A stretch of DNA of 16,538 nucleotides from Roseovarius sp. (GTDB lineage Bacteria > Pseudomonadota > Alphaproteobacteria > Rhodobacterales > Rhodobacteraceae). Positions 6,751 through 14,851 of the stretch are shown piece after piece. Within the stretch, counting starts at the first letter, position 1; each line of letters begins with the position of its first letter. Under the pieces are notes generated by a model that ran no database searches, was not told where the DNA came from, and was given only the letters and a program-made list of their open reading frames with translations. The translations under genes were made by a program, and so were the position numbers. The stretch lies in NCBI GenBank assembly GCA_021767845.1, contig JAASSQ010000036.1, positions 1-16,538 of the forward strand. The letters run 5' to 3'.

Positions 6751-8061
6751 TCACTTCACGATCTTTTCGTCCTTGACGAACATGTTGGCCCAAGCCCGGT
6801 CGATCAGGTCCGGCGTCATCTGATACGGGATGCCCTCGAACTCGCAGATCGAGATCATCTGGTCGATCAGGAAGATCGGCTGGTAGTTCGCATAGACGTT
6901 GTCGATGGTCGGATACTTGGTCTTGAGAAGGTGGACGAGTGCCGCTTCGTCAAGGGGCATCTGCCGCTTCTTCGCGACCATAGCAAAGATCTTCAGGAAG
7001 TTTTCCTGGTTCGGGCCATCGATTTTGATCTTGAAAAAGATCCGGCGCAGCGCGGCCTGATCGAAGATCTCGTTCGGGTGGAAGTTGGTCGAGAAAATCA
7101 CCAGCGTGTCGAACGGCACCTCGAATTTCTCGCCCGACTGCAGGGCAAGGATGTCCTTGGATTCCTCCAGCGGAACGATCCAGCGGTTGACCAGGGCCTG
7201 CGGCGGTTCGGCCTGTCGGCCAAGGTCGTCCACGATGAAGATCCCGCCCGTGGATTTCAGTTGCAGCGGCGCCTGGTAGGTGCGGGCCGTCGGGTTGTAG
7301 ACCAGATCCAGCATGTCGAGGCTCAATTCACCGCCCGTGATGACGGTGGGGCGTTCGCAGCGCACGTAGCGGGTGTCGAAGGTGCGTTTGCGGCGCAGGC
7401 TGTTGGGATCGTCCCGTTCGACCTCGGCCTTGGAATGCACGATCGGGTCGTAGACGGTGATGACCTGGCCCGAATACTCGATGGCACGGGGGACATAGAT
7501 CCTGTCACCCATGGCATCCCGGATGCCGTTGGAAATACTGGATTTACCGTTCCCGGGCGGGCCATACATCAGGATAGATCGACCTGCCGAAACCGCCGGG
7601 CCAAGATGATCCAGCAGGCTGTCGGGCAGGACCAGATGCCCCATGGCGTCGGTCAGTTCATTGCGCGTGATCTGGATGTTGCGGATCGACTGGCGCTCGA
7701 CCTGCTCGCGATACGCAGCCAGCGGCACGGGCATGGCGCCGAAGTATTCCGACTGCGCCAGAGCATCCAGAGCACGGGACTTGCCCGCGTCGGTCAGCTG
7801 ATACCCCATTTCATTGCCGGAGTTCGCGTTCAGGGTGCCTGTCGCCTCGACCAGCCTTTGTTCGCGCGACAGGTCGATCAGCTCCTGCGTCACGGCACGC
7901 GGCAGGCAGATCGCTTCGGACAGTTCGCTGGCGGTGTCGATGTTCTTTCGGAACATCGTCTTGATGAGGATATCGCGCATCATGACGATGGGCAGTTGCA
8001 TGTCGTCCAAGCTGCTCGGTGGCGGTGGGGGCTGAACGCCCTGGGTGGCTTGCATGTTCAT
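6751..8061 (-). CDS. AAA+ ATPase with N-terminal winged-helix-like region, next to Tad pilus genes
   Basis: The 436-residue protein opens with a proline-rich tail (residues 10-16). Residues about 28-100 look like a winged-helix module (TASELSEAICLPRAVTQELI, then a short basic loop and a YQLTDAGK wing). The AAA+ core has Walker A GPPGNGKS at 167-174, Walker B GGIFIVDD at 272-279, a sensor-1-like FSTN at 323-326, and paired arginines RR at 339-340 in arginine-finger position. A small helical lid follows. The start at 8061 gives MNMQATQGVQ; a TTG at 8127 is possible but less likely. It lies 132 bp after the prepilin peptidase gene and just before the helicase gene, all on one strand. A role in pilus assembly is a contextual inference only; the client is unknown. 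It is a soluble ATPase with no membrane segment. Confidence 0.8.
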   Translation of the reverse strand: MNMQATQGVQPPPPPSSLDDMQLPIVMMRDILIKTMFRKNIDTASELSEAICLPRAVTQELIDLSREQRLVEATGTLNANSGNEMGYQLTDAGKSRALDALAQSEYFGAMPVPLAAYREQVERQSIRNIQITRNELTDAMGHLVLPDSLLDHLGPAVSAGRSILMYGPPGNGKSSISNGIRDAMGDRIYVPRAIEYSGQVITVYDPIVHSKAEVERDDPNSLRRKRTFDTRYVRCERPTVITGGELSLDMLDLVYNPTARTYQAPLQLKSTGGIFIVDDLGRQAEPPQALVNRWIVPLEESKDILALQSGEKFEVPFDTLVIFSTNFHPNEIFDQAALRRIFFKIKIDGPNQENFLKIFAMVAKKRQMPLDEAALVHLLKTKYPTIDNVYANYQPIFLIDQMISICEFEGIPYQMTPDLIDRAWANMFVKDEKIVK

Positions 8062-8139
8062 CGAGAATGGTCCGCGGTTGCGTGTTGCATGTTGCTCGCA
8101 CCGCGGGGACGCGGGCGATTGCGGCAACCATGACGGTCA

Positions 8140-8167
8140 AATATGCGGATTTTGTGGAAACTGTCAG
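8140..8167 (-). promoter_or_regulatory. Possible promoter for the AAA+/helicase/pdeM transcript
   Basis: On the minus strand, CTGACA (8167-8162, 5/6 to the -35 consensus) and CATATT (8145-8140, 4/6 to -10) are spaced by 16 bp, in the only AT-rich patch of the gap between the prepilin peptidase and AAA+ genes. The expected start near 8133 leaves a leader of about 70 bases. If real, the repair genes need not depend on the pilus operon. The match is moderate. Confidence 0.4.
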
Positions 8168-8193
8168 GCAGGCGCGGGGCGGCCGCCGCGGCC

Positions 8194-8694
8194 CTACGGC
8201 CCGAAGGCCAGCCCGAGCCCAAGGTAGATCACGAGCGTGCTGCCAAGAGCGAATCCCATGGGAAACTTGTTCCCCCGCGACCAGCTTTCCCAATCGGGCG
8301 CCATGCGTCTTATAGGGCTGTGTTTGGCAACCCGGTGCGTGATGTAGCAGGCCACCAGGTTGACCGAGAAGATCATGAACAGAAGCATGAGGTCGTCCGG
8401 GTCGATGAAGGGGGCCGCGGCGGCCAGGAATTTCGAGTCGCCTGCCCCCATCAGCCCGCCGGCATTGGCGACCATCCCGATCACCAGAACGATCACGAGG
8501 TTGAGAAGCCGCCAAGGGTATTCGGGCAGCGGCAGCGCAAGCAGCCCGACCACGAGGAAGATCCCGGTCAGGGTCACCACCGCGGTGTTGGGGATGCGCA
8601 TGGCGCTCAGGTCGCTCCAGATCACCCAGAGACAGACCGGAAACACGAAGGGCAGAAACCATGCGGCTTCGGCAACGGTGATATGGATCGGCAT
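8194..8694 (-). CDS. cpaA: Tad prepilin peptidase, A24 family (CpaA/TadV)
   Basis: This is a 166-residue inner-membrane aspartic protease that cleaves the leader of Flp-type prepilins. The two family motifs are visible: WSDLSAMRIPN at 26-36 with catalytic Asp28, and GAGDSKFL at 83-90 with catalytic Asp86. Hydrophobic segments lie at about 10-26, 38-54, 62-80, 101-117 and 145-164. It lacks the N-terminal methylase domain of PilD-type enzymes, as expected for CpaA/TadV. A GGAG ribosome site (8702-8705) lies 7 bp before the ATG, within the 17-bp gap after the preceding TPR gene, so it is the last gene of the cpaE-cpaA operon. A GC-rich foldable stretch follows its stop but has no T-run. Confidence 0.93.
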   Translation of the reverse strand: MPIHITVAEAAWFLPFVFPVCLWVIWSDLSAMRIPNTAVVTLTGIFLVVGLLALPLPEYPWRLLNLVIVLVIGMVANAGGLMGAGDSKFLAAAAPFIDPDDLMLLFMIFSVNLVACYITHRVAKHSPIRRMAPDWESWSRGNKFPMGFALGSTLVIYLGLGLAFGP

Positions 8695-8711
8695 CTGTGC
8701 GCTCCGCAGGC

Positions 8712-9569
8712 TCAGTTGGTGACGTTGCCCTCAAGCGCGCGAAGGCTGCGCACCGCAGCTTCGAAATGCTGGGGGTGCGTGTCGATCGCGTCACGCAACA
8801 GTCCCTTGCCGATCTCGGTATCGCCCTGCTTCACCGCGGACAGACCGAGCGTGTAGAGAAGTTGTGCCCGCTCTTCCTGCGACATCGGGATCACTGGAAG
8901 GGCGTATTTCTTTTGCGCGCCGCGGGCCAGAACAAGGTTGTTCTTGGCAGTGAAAAGCGCGTCGTCCTGTCGGATCGCGTCCGAAAACAATCGCTCGGCG
9001 GCCTCGAAATCACCGCGTGTCAGTTTGGAATAGCCCCAGTTGTTCATCACTCCGGCCGGGCGCGTCGTCAGGCCCACGGCCGTTTCGTAGAAACTGTCAG
9101 CCTTCTTCCAGTCCTTGTTGCTATCGGCGATCATGGCCTCGAGACGGTATCTCTTGAACGTCTCGAAGGTCGGCGGGATCGCATCCAGCACCTCGTCGGC
9201 GCGCTTCCATTCGTTGCTTCGGATCAGCGCATCGGCGTAATCTACCCTGTCTTCGTTGGTCGCACCCTCGCTATCCACGACCTTTTTCCAGGCAGAGACG
9301 GCCTCGGTGTTGCGTTTGGCCCTTATGAGCGACTTCGCAAGCCCGCGCTGAAGGTCGATCCGGTCGGGTTTTTCCGCGGTGGCGCGTTGGAAATAGGACA
9401 CCGCTTCGTTCGGGTCCGCCACGTTCAGCATCACGTCGTTGAGGTTGCTTTCATCGACGACGTTCACGCTTTGAAACGCACGATCGACATCTTGGGTGCC
9501 GGAATCCTCGCAGCCTGCAAGGGTCAGCGCACCTGCAGCGCACAGGGCTGTCAGAATGGAGTGGCGCAT
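8712..9569 (-). CDS. TPR-repeat lipoprotein of the Tad locus (TadD-like), second copy
   Basis: This is a 285-residue predicted outer-membrane or periplasmic lipoprotein: a signal peptide ends in the lipobox LAGC with Cys20 as the lipidation site. The rest is helical, with several TPR-like units, for example around 52-84 (EAVSYFQRATAEKPDRIDLQ), 86-118, 121-152, 154-186 and 188-220. A final unit at about 234-266 follows a loop containing PVIPMSQEE. TadD-type TPR lipoproteins act as pilotins or scaffolds for the Tad secretin; that role is inferred here from position. AAGGA (9577-9581) lies 7 bp before the ATG. The gene sits 29 bp after the first TPR lipoprotein gene and 17 bp before cpaA in the same operon. 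Confidence 0.87.
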   Translation of the reverse strand: MRHSILTALCAAGALTLAGCEDSGTQDVDRAFQSVNVVDESNLNDVMLNVADPNEAVSYFQRATAEKPDRIDLQRGLAKSLIRAKRNTEAVSAWKKVVDSEGATNEDRVDYADALIRSNEWKRADEVLDAIPPTFETFKRYRLEAMIADSNKDWKKADSFYETAVGLTTRPAGVMNNWGYSKLTRGDFEAAERLFSDAIRQDDALFTAKNNLVLARGAQKKYALPVIPMSQEERAQLLYTLGLSAVKQGDTEIGKGLLRDAIDTHPQHFEAAVRSLRALEGNVTN

Positions 9570-9598
9570 TTTTGCGTCCTTTTTCTGCCTTCGCCTCG

Positions 9599-10147
9599 TT
9601 ACTGGATGCGGCGGATCAGGTAGTCACTGCTGCCGCGCCGAACCAGCTTGTAGTCTTGTTCTTGCGGAGCAGCATAATCGGAATTTTCCGATTTTGCGAG
9701 TGCTAAGCGCAGATTGTCCCGAATTGCGTCGCTCGCGCCATTGTCGAAGGCGTAAGCCCGGCGAAAAACCTGCGCCGCTTCGGCAATGTCGCCCTTTTCC
9801 ATGAGAACGACCCCGAGGTTGTTCCATATCTCGGGCGCATCGCCATCTTTCTCGATGGCGTCGCGCAACAGCCGCTCAGCCGTTCCAAGACGGCCTAGGC
9901 CAAGATTGGCGCTGCCCAATCCCGCCAGAACATCGGACGTCATGCCATGGGTCAGGGCCGCCCGGCTGTAGGCGTCGATTGCCAGTTCGTATTCGCCGGC
10001 ATCCATCAGCCGGTGCCCGACAACAAGACCATCCACGGCATCGCCCCGCTGCGCAACGCCGGGGGCGTACGGGTTCTCACGCGAGACGCCCTCGCCGCAT
10101 CCGGCGAGGGCGGTTATGAGGACAAGCGCAGCGCCCTTGCGTTTCAT
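9599..10147 (-). CDS. TPR-repeat lipoprotein of the Tad locus (TadD-like), first copy
   Basis: This is a 182-residue lipoprotein with lipobox LAGC and Cys17 as the predicted lipidation site. About three TPR units follow, at roughly 39-68 (GEYELAIDAYSRAAL), 71-102 (LGRLGTAERLLRDAI) and 105-138 (GDIAEAAQVFRRAYAFD). After the repeats is a charged tail. Domain and position match TadD, the TPR lipoprotein placed after tadC in Tad loci, probably a scaffold for the outer-membrane secretin. GAAAGGG (10153-10159) lies 5 bp before the ATG. It starts 21 bp after the tadC stop and ends 29 bp before the second TPR lipoprotein gene. Which of the two copies is the true TadD equivalent cannot be decided here; the other may have a specialised partner. 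Confidence 0.87.
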   Translation of the reverse strand: MKRKGAALVLITALAGCGEGVSRENPYAPGVAQRGDAVDGLVVGHRLMDAGEYELAIDAYSRAALTHGMTSDVLAGLGSANLGLGRLGTAERLLRDAIEKDGDAPEIWNNLGVVLMEKGDIAEAAQVFRRAYAFDNGASDAIRDNLRLALAKSENSDYAAPQEQDYKLVRRGSSDYLIRRIQ

Positions 10148-10168
10148 CGCGGCCCTTTCGCGTCGGCC

Positions 10169-11146
10169 TTACATTTCGAATAGCTTCATGATCCCAAGCA
10201 AGGAGGGGCCGACCAGAATGATAAGCAGTGGCGGGACTGTAAGCATCATCGTTGCCAATGTCATCTTCGTGGGCAGCTTGTTGGCTTTTTCTTCGGCGCG
10301 CATGACCCGTTTGTCACGCATCTCGGCGGCGTACACGCGCAGGGCATCCGCGATCGAGGTGCCGAAGGTCTGCGACTGGACCAGCACGGTCACGAAGCTG
10401 GAAATGTCCTGCACGCCGCAACGTTCCGCCATCTCGTTGAGGACCGAGGGCTTGTCCCGGCCTGCCTTGATCTGTTGAGCGACGATCTCGTATTCCTCGG
10501 CCAGGGCGGGGTAGGAGACCTCGATCTCGCGGGCGACGCGGATGATCGACTGATCCAGGGATTGGCCGGCCTCCACGCAGGTCAGCATCATGTCGAGACT
10601 GTCCGGGAAGCCGTCGGAGATTTCTTCCTGTCGCGTCTGCAGGCGCTTGGTCACCCAGTATTTGGGCAGCATGTAGCCCACGCCGCCGGGTGCAAGAATG
10701 TAGAGGATGGCCTCGCCGGCGCTGCTGTCCTCGCCTGACTTGAACAGAAGGAAGTAAAGCACACCGAGGGTCAGGAAACCGATCGCCAGGGCGAACTGAG
10801 CGAAGTGGAAGTACCGCACCGCATCGCGATTGCGATACCCCGCCTGCATCAGCGTCAGCCGGATCTGCGACAGCGCCTTTGCGTCCTGCGGCTCGAGGAA
10901 GTTGGCATATTTGTCAAGCTTCTGATTGCGCCGGTTCGCGCGCAGCGTCCGTGGTTCGGTGTCCTGCAGCCGCGAGCGACCCTCTTGGTCGCGTTTAAGC
11001 TTTTCCAGCGGATCTTTCGAATCCTTGATCATCGCCGGAATGACAAGCGCGACCAGGATGATCCCGAGGGTGCCAACCGCGATGATCGGGCCGAAAGGAC
11101 CGAGCGCGCCGACAAGGCCGTTCTGGATCTGAGAAATGATGTCCAT
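10169..11146 (-). CDS. tadC: Tad inner-membrane platform protein TadC (T2SSF domain)
   Basis: TadC pairs with TadB to form the inner-membrane platform on which the CpaF motor acts. The protein has 325 residues with membrane segments at about 18-39, 112-135, 143-161 and 297-320. The T2SSF (GspF-type) domain spans about 180-310: FPDSLDMMLTCVEAGQSLDQ, RVAREIEVSYPALAEE, then QTFGTSIADALRVYA and EEKANKLPTKMTLATM, all typical of TadC. The frame is open upstream to 11230, but that would overlap tadB by 73 bp; the ATG at 11146 has a good AGAGGA ribosome site and gives the usual N-terminus. It lies 11 bp after tadB. Confidence 0.95.
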   Translation of the reverse strand: MDIISQIQNGLVGALGPFGPIIAVGTLGIILVALVIPAMIKDSKDPLEKLKRDQEGRSRLQDTEPRTLRANRRNQKLDKYANFLEPQDAKALSQIRLTLMQAGYRNRDAVRYFHFAQFALAIGFLTLGVLYFLLFKSGEDSSAGEAILYILAPGGVGYMLPKYWVTKRLQTRQEEISDGFPDSLDMMLTCVEAGQSLDQSIIRVAREIEVSYPALAEEYEIVAQQIKAGRDKPSVLNEMAERCGVQDISSFVTVLVQSQTFGTSIADALRVYAAEMRDKRVMRAEEKANKLPTKMTLATMMLTVPPLLIILVGPSLLGIMKLFEM

Positions 11147-11151
11147 GACGA

Positions 11152-11157
11152 TCCTCT
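11152..11157 (-). promoter_or_regulatory. Shine-Dalgarno site that fixes the tadC start
   Basis: AGAGGA on the minus strand lies 5 bp before the ATG at 11146, inside the 11-bp gap between tadB and tadC. It supports that start over the upstream in-frame candidate at 11230. Confidence 0.7.
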
Positions 11158-12126
11158 TTACACCTTGATGTTCACGAGGGCGCGCATGACGAACAGGTTG
11201 GTCACCAGGAACGTGCCGACGATCAGACATGCGGGGATGAAGAACGGGTGCTGCATCGCCTCGTCATAGTAGTTCGGGTCGAGCAGCTGAATGCCGATCA
11301 GCGCAAGGATCGGGAAGCCCGACAGGAACTTGCCCGACCACTTGGCCTCGGCGGTGATCGCCTTGACGCGGCGGAACAGGCGGAACCGGGCGCGGATCAC
11401 CTTGGCCAGGCCGTCGAGGATCTCGGCCAGGTTGCCGCCGGATTGCTGCTGGATCGTCACCGCGACCGCGAGGAAGCGCAGATCCTGCATGTCAAGCCGC
11501 TCGGCCATGTCCTTGAGGGCCTCACCCATGTCGCGCCCGTAGGCGGCTTCGTCGGCGATGACGCCGAATTCGGTTGCCAGCGGGTCGGCCATTTCATTCG
11601 ACACGATGGAAATCGCGGACGAGAACGGGTGACCCACCCGCAGGCTTCGCACCATGAGTTCGATGGCATCCGAGAGCTGCTCTTCCATCAGGGCCATGCG
11701 CTTGTTGGCCTTCATGGAAATCCAGGTGAACACGCCGCCGACGCCGATGGCGACCGCGACCACCGCGCGCACCGGAACGCTGGTCGCGGTTCCGATGGTC
11801 AGGCCGACGAACGCAAGACCCGTCACGCCCATCATCAACATGATGAGCTGCCGCGGCGTGAAGGCGATCGCGGCTTTCTGCGCCTTTTCGGAAAGGATGG
11901 AATAGATCGGAATGTTTCGCGCCTTGAGATGCTGTTCCATCTCCTTGCGCAGTTTTTCCATGACCTGTTCGCGATTGCCGGTCTTGTCCAACATCTCCAA
12001 CCGGCGATTCACACGGTTGTTCAGGCTGATCGAGCGGCCAAAGACCGTCAGGTAGATCCCCTCTACCAGGACCAGAACCCCGACGAAGATCAAACCGTAG
12101 ATGATCGGTTCCGCGCTGATGGTCAT
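11158..12126 (-). CDS. tadB: Tad inner-membrane platform protein TadB (T2SSF domain)
   Basis: This is a 322-residue inner-membrane protein with segments at about 8-28, 93-112, 118-138, 268-283 and 296-316. A cytoplasmic T2SSF domain covers about 150-270: QLSDAIELMVRSLRVGHPFS, NEMADPLATEFGVIADE, RDMGEALKDMAERLDMQDLR, and the TadB-type QQQSGGNLAEILDGLAKVIR. It forms the pilus platform with TadC and contacts the CpaF ATPase. The start codon is 5 bp after the cpaF stop, and its GGAG ribosome site overlaps the end of cpaF, which suggests translational coupling. Length and layout are normal for the family. Confidence 0.96.
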   Translation of the reverse strand: MTISAEPIIYGLIFVGVLVLVEGIYLTVFGRSISLNNRVNRRLEMLDKTGNREQVMEKLRKEMEQHLKARNIPIYSILSEKAQKAAIAFTPRQLIMLMMGVTGLAFVGLTIGTATSVPVRAVVAVAIGVGGVFTWISMKANKRMALMEEQLSDAIELMVRSLRVGHPFSSAISIVSNEMADPLATEFGVIADEAAYGRDMGEALKDMAERLDMQDLRFLAVAVTIQQQSGGNLAEILDGLAKVIRARFRLFRRVKAITAEAKWSGKFLSGFPILALIGIQLLDPNYYDEAMQHPFFIPACLIVGTFLVTNLFVMRALVNIKV

Positions 12127-12131
12127 TGCCG

Positions 12132-13583
12132 TTACTCCGCTGCAATGGGTTCGTAGATGGCGGGGGGCAGGTCATACCCCCACAGGCGGAAGCGTTCGGT
12201 AAAGTTGGAACGCACGCCGGTGCCCGTGAAATGGCCGATGATCTTGTTGTCCGGCGTCAGGCCGACGCGCTGATAGCGGAAGATCTCCTGCATCGAGATG
12301 ACTTCGCCTTCCATGCCTGTCACCTCGGTGATCGAGGTCATCCGGCGCGAGCCGTCCTGTAGGCGCGAGGCCTGGACGATCAGGTGCACGGCCGATGCGA
12401 TCTGCGAGCGCACCGCCTTGAGAGGCATCTCGATCCCGGCCATCGCGACCATGTTTTCCAGACGGCTGATCGCATCGCGTGCGTTGTTGGCGTGGATCGT
12501 GGTCATTGATCCGTCGTGGCCCGTGTTCATCGCCTGAAGCATGTCGATCACTTCCTCGCCGCGCGTCTCGCCCACGATGATGCGATCGGGGCGCATCCGC
12601 AGCGCGTTCTTCAGACAGTCGCGGGGGCTGACCTCGCCCTTGCCCTCCACGTTGGGCGGGCGGCTTTCCATCCGTCCGACATGGCTTTGCTGGAGTTGCA
12701 ATTCGGCCGTATCCTCGATCGTGAGGATGCGTTCGGAATTGTCGATGAACGAGGACAGCGCGTTGAGCGTGGTGGTCTTGCCCGAGCCCGTGCCGCCCGA
12801 AACGATGATGTTCAGCCGGGTGGCCACGGCGGCTTGAAGATAGGCGGCCATTTCCTCGGAGAAGGCGCCGAACCGGACAAGATCGTCGATACCGAGCTTG
12901 TCTTTCTTGAACTTACGGATCGACACCAGGCTGCCATCGACGGCAACCGGCGGAACCATGGCGTTGAAACGTGATCCATCGGCCAGGCGCGCGTCCACAT
13001 AGGGGTTGGATTCGTCCACCCTCCGGCCAACGGCCGAGACGATCTTGTCGATGATCCGCAGCAGGTGGCGTTCATCCTTGAAGGTAACGTCGCTCAGTTC
13101 CAGCTTGCCCGCGCGTTCGACGAAAATCTGGTGCGGGCCGTTGACTAGAATGTCGTTGACGGTGTCGTCCTGAAGAAGCGTTTCCAACGGGCCGAGCCCG
13201 CGCACCTCGTCGTAAAGTTCCTGCGTGAGCGTGCTGCGGTCTTCGCGGTTCAGGACGATACTGCGCTCTTCCAGCACTTCTGCCGTGATCGAGCCGATCT
13301 CGGCGCGCAGATCGGCTTCGGTCGCGCTTTCCAATGCGCCGAGATTCAGATTGTCCAGAAGCGCGCGGTGCAGGTCCAGCTTGATCTCGGCCAGCCGCTC
13401 CTTGCGCTTGCGCTCCTTGTCGGCCGGCTGCGGCAGCGCCGCGGGTTTCTGCGGCGGCTTGCGCAGGCTGGCTTTCGCGGGTGCCGCGGCGGGCGCCACC
13501 TCGGGTGTTGCCACCGGCGCGGCCACCGGCGCGACGGCCGGCTTCTTCGGTGCGTTTCCGGTTTTCTTGTAGCGTGAGAACAT
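12132..13583 (-). CDS. cpaF: Tad pilus assembly ATPase CpaF/TadA
   Basis: This 483-residue GspE-superfamily hexameric ATPase powers Flp pilus assembly at the cytoplasmic face of the inner membrane. It has a Pro/Ala-rich N-terminal tail (about 11-55), a helical N-domain, then the motor: Walker A GGTGSGKT at 263-270, Asp box ILTIEDTAEL at 286-295, Walker B region RPDRIIVGETRGEE at 331-344, and His box GHDGSMTTIHANNARD at 355-370. The family zinc site is absent, as expected for TadA-type ATPases. AAAGGT (13591-13596) is 7 bp before the ATG. It sits between cpaE (18 bp) and tadB (5 bp) in the operon. Identification is secure. Confidence 0.97.
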   Translation of the reverse strand: MFSRYKKTGNAPKKPAVAPVAAPVATPEVAPAAAPAKASLRKPPQKPAALPQPADKERKRKERLAEIKLDLHRALLDNLNLGALESATEADLRAEIGSITAEVLEERSIVLNREDRSTLTQELYDEVRGLGPLETLLQDDTVNDILVNGPHQIFVERAGKLELSDVTFKDERHLLRIIDKIVSAVGRRVDESNPYVDARLADGSRFNAMVPPVAVDGSLVSIRKFKKDKLGIDDLVRFGAFSEEMAAYLQAAVATRLNIIVSGGTGSGKTTTLNALSSFIDNSERILTIEDTAELQLQQSHVGRMESRPPNVEGKGEVSPRDCLKNALRMRPDRIIVGETRGEEVIDMLQAMNTGHDGSMTTIHANNARDAISRLENMVAMAGIEMPLKAVRSQIASAVHLIVQASRLQDGSRRMTSITEVTGMEGEVISMQEIFRYQRVGLTPDNKIIGHFTGTGVRSNFTERFRLWGYDLPPAIYEPIAAE

Positions 13584-13601
13584 CGTGGCGACCTTTCTCT
13601 A

Positions 13602-14837
13602 TCAAGCGGCCTCGGCGTCGCTTTTGCCCAATTCGTGAAGCGAGGACGCAAGTTTCGCGATTTCCTTGCGCAACGGGTTCTTGCGGGCAGCCGACGCAAG
13701 CGGCAGCCCGTGATCGGCGGACTGCGTGACCGGGCGCCCGCCATCGGGCAGTTGCACTTCGATCGAGATTTCCAGGCTTTCGCAAAGGCGTTTGACGCGG
13801 CTCTTGCCCTGCAGGTCGGTGAATTTCGGAGCCCTGTTCAGGCAGAAGCGCAGCTTTTCGACCGGCAGGTCCTCGGCGCGCAGGGCGCGCTTGAGGCGCA
13901 GGGTGTTCTGTGCCGACCGCATGTCCAGTTCAAGTGTCGTGAAATAGATCTGGGTGTTCGACAAAACCGTTTCGGTCCATTGCACGAGGGTCGAAGGCAT
14001 GTCCACGATCACGTAATCGAACCGCGCGCGGGCAATATCGAGAATGCGTTGCACGTCTTCCGGCGCGATCATGTCCAGCGGCAGGATGTCGGGCGGTGCC
14101 GTCAGCACCCACATCTTGTCGTCGAAGGAGGTCAGGGCCTGGCGGAACACCTCGTCATCGACGGCTTCGGGATCCGACCACATCTCGAAAACCGCCTCGC
14201 GCCGCGGCAGGTCCAGATAGGTGGCAACGGCCCCTTGTTGCAGCCCGAAATCGAGAACGCACACCCGGGGCGGCTCCTTCTTGTCAACGATGGCCAGTTC
14301 CCATGCCAGGTTCACCGCAAAGGTCGTTGCCCCGGTGCCCCCGGCGAGGCCCTGCACGGCCAGCAGGACACCGCTGCCGGGCGCTTCACCGCCGGCAAGG
14401 GCCGGAACCTGTGCGGATGCTTGTTCGGCCCGCTTTCTCAACCGCTCGATCGCCGCGTCGAGTTCGCCTTCAGGCAGCGGATAGGGAACGAATTCGTCGG
14501 CCCCCTTGCGAAGAAGCTGGTGCAGGGCAGAGGGGCTGACATCCTCGGCGATCAGGATGACCTTGATGCCCTTGGCATTGGCCAGCGAGATGATCTCGCC
14601 CAGCATGACCAGGTCATCCTCGTCCGCCTCGTCGATTGCCACGGCGACAAATTCGAGGGCCGCGGCGTCGGGTTGGTTGAAGAATGCCAGTGCTTCCGCA
14701 AACCCCAGGTCACCCCAGCTTTCGCCGAGCGCCGTTTCCATGTCCTCGATCAGCAGATCGAAATTCTGGACATCGCGGCTGATGGTGCACGCCGTGATCG
14801 GGCTGGGGTCAGGCATTTTCTTTGCACTACTCGTCAT
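13602..14837 (-). CDS. cpaE: CpaE: receiver-like plus ParA/MinD-like protein of the Tad pilus
   Basis: This 411-residue protein has two parts. Residues about 14-135 resemble a degenerate response-regulator receiver (FVAVAIDEADEDD, VILIAEDVSPSALHQLLRKG, DEFVPYPL). Residues about 156-400 form a ParA/MinD-like domain with a P-loop-like GGTGATT at 166-172, a strand VCVLDF at 192-197 and FDYVIVDMPS further on. The P-loop has Ala170 where the nucleotide-binding lysine normally sits, and no KGG deviant lysine; this matches the degenerate P-loop of CpaE proteins. Family members localise Tad machinery, often at a pole. The frame is open upstream to 14966; the ATG at 14837 is preferred, with 14816 as an alternative. 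Neither has a strong ribosome site. It is the first gene of the operon, behind a terminator. Confidence 0.94.
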   Translation of the reverse strand: MTSSAKKMPDPSPITACTISRDVQNFDLLIEDMETALGESWGDLGFAEALAFFNQPDAAALEFVAVAIDEADEDDLVMLGEIISLANAKGIKVILIAEDVSPSALHQLLRKGADEFVPYPLPEGELDAAIERLRKRAEQASAQVPALAGGEAPGSGVLLAVQGLAGGTGATTFAVNLAWELAIVDKKEPPRVCVLDFGLQQGAVATYLDLPRREAVFEMWSDPEAVDDEVFRQALTSFDDKMWVLTAPPDILPLDMIAPEDVQRILDIARARFDYVIVDMPSTLVQWTETVLSNTQIYFTTLELDMRSAQNTLRLKRALRAEDLPVEKLRFCLNRAPKFTDLQGKSRVKRLCESLEISIEVQLPDGGRPVTQSADHGLPLASAARKNPLRKEIAKLASSLHELGKSDAEAA

Positions 14838-14851
14838 CTGTTCGATCCCAT

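Noticed and set aside
6592..8133. A 513-codon plus-strand open frame opposite the AAA+ gene
   Set aside because: It is antisense to an intact AAA+ protein, has no start context, and shows a composition typical of a codon shadow.
8177..8194. GC-rich inverted stretch after cpaA as an intrinsic terminator
   Set aside because: The stems are short and overlapping, and there is no T-run on the minus strand. It may fold but does not meet the pattern of a terminator.
8812..10100. The TPR repeats considered as DNA-level tandem repeats
   Set aside because: The repeats are degenerate at both protein and DNA level. They reflect the protein fold, not a repeat array.
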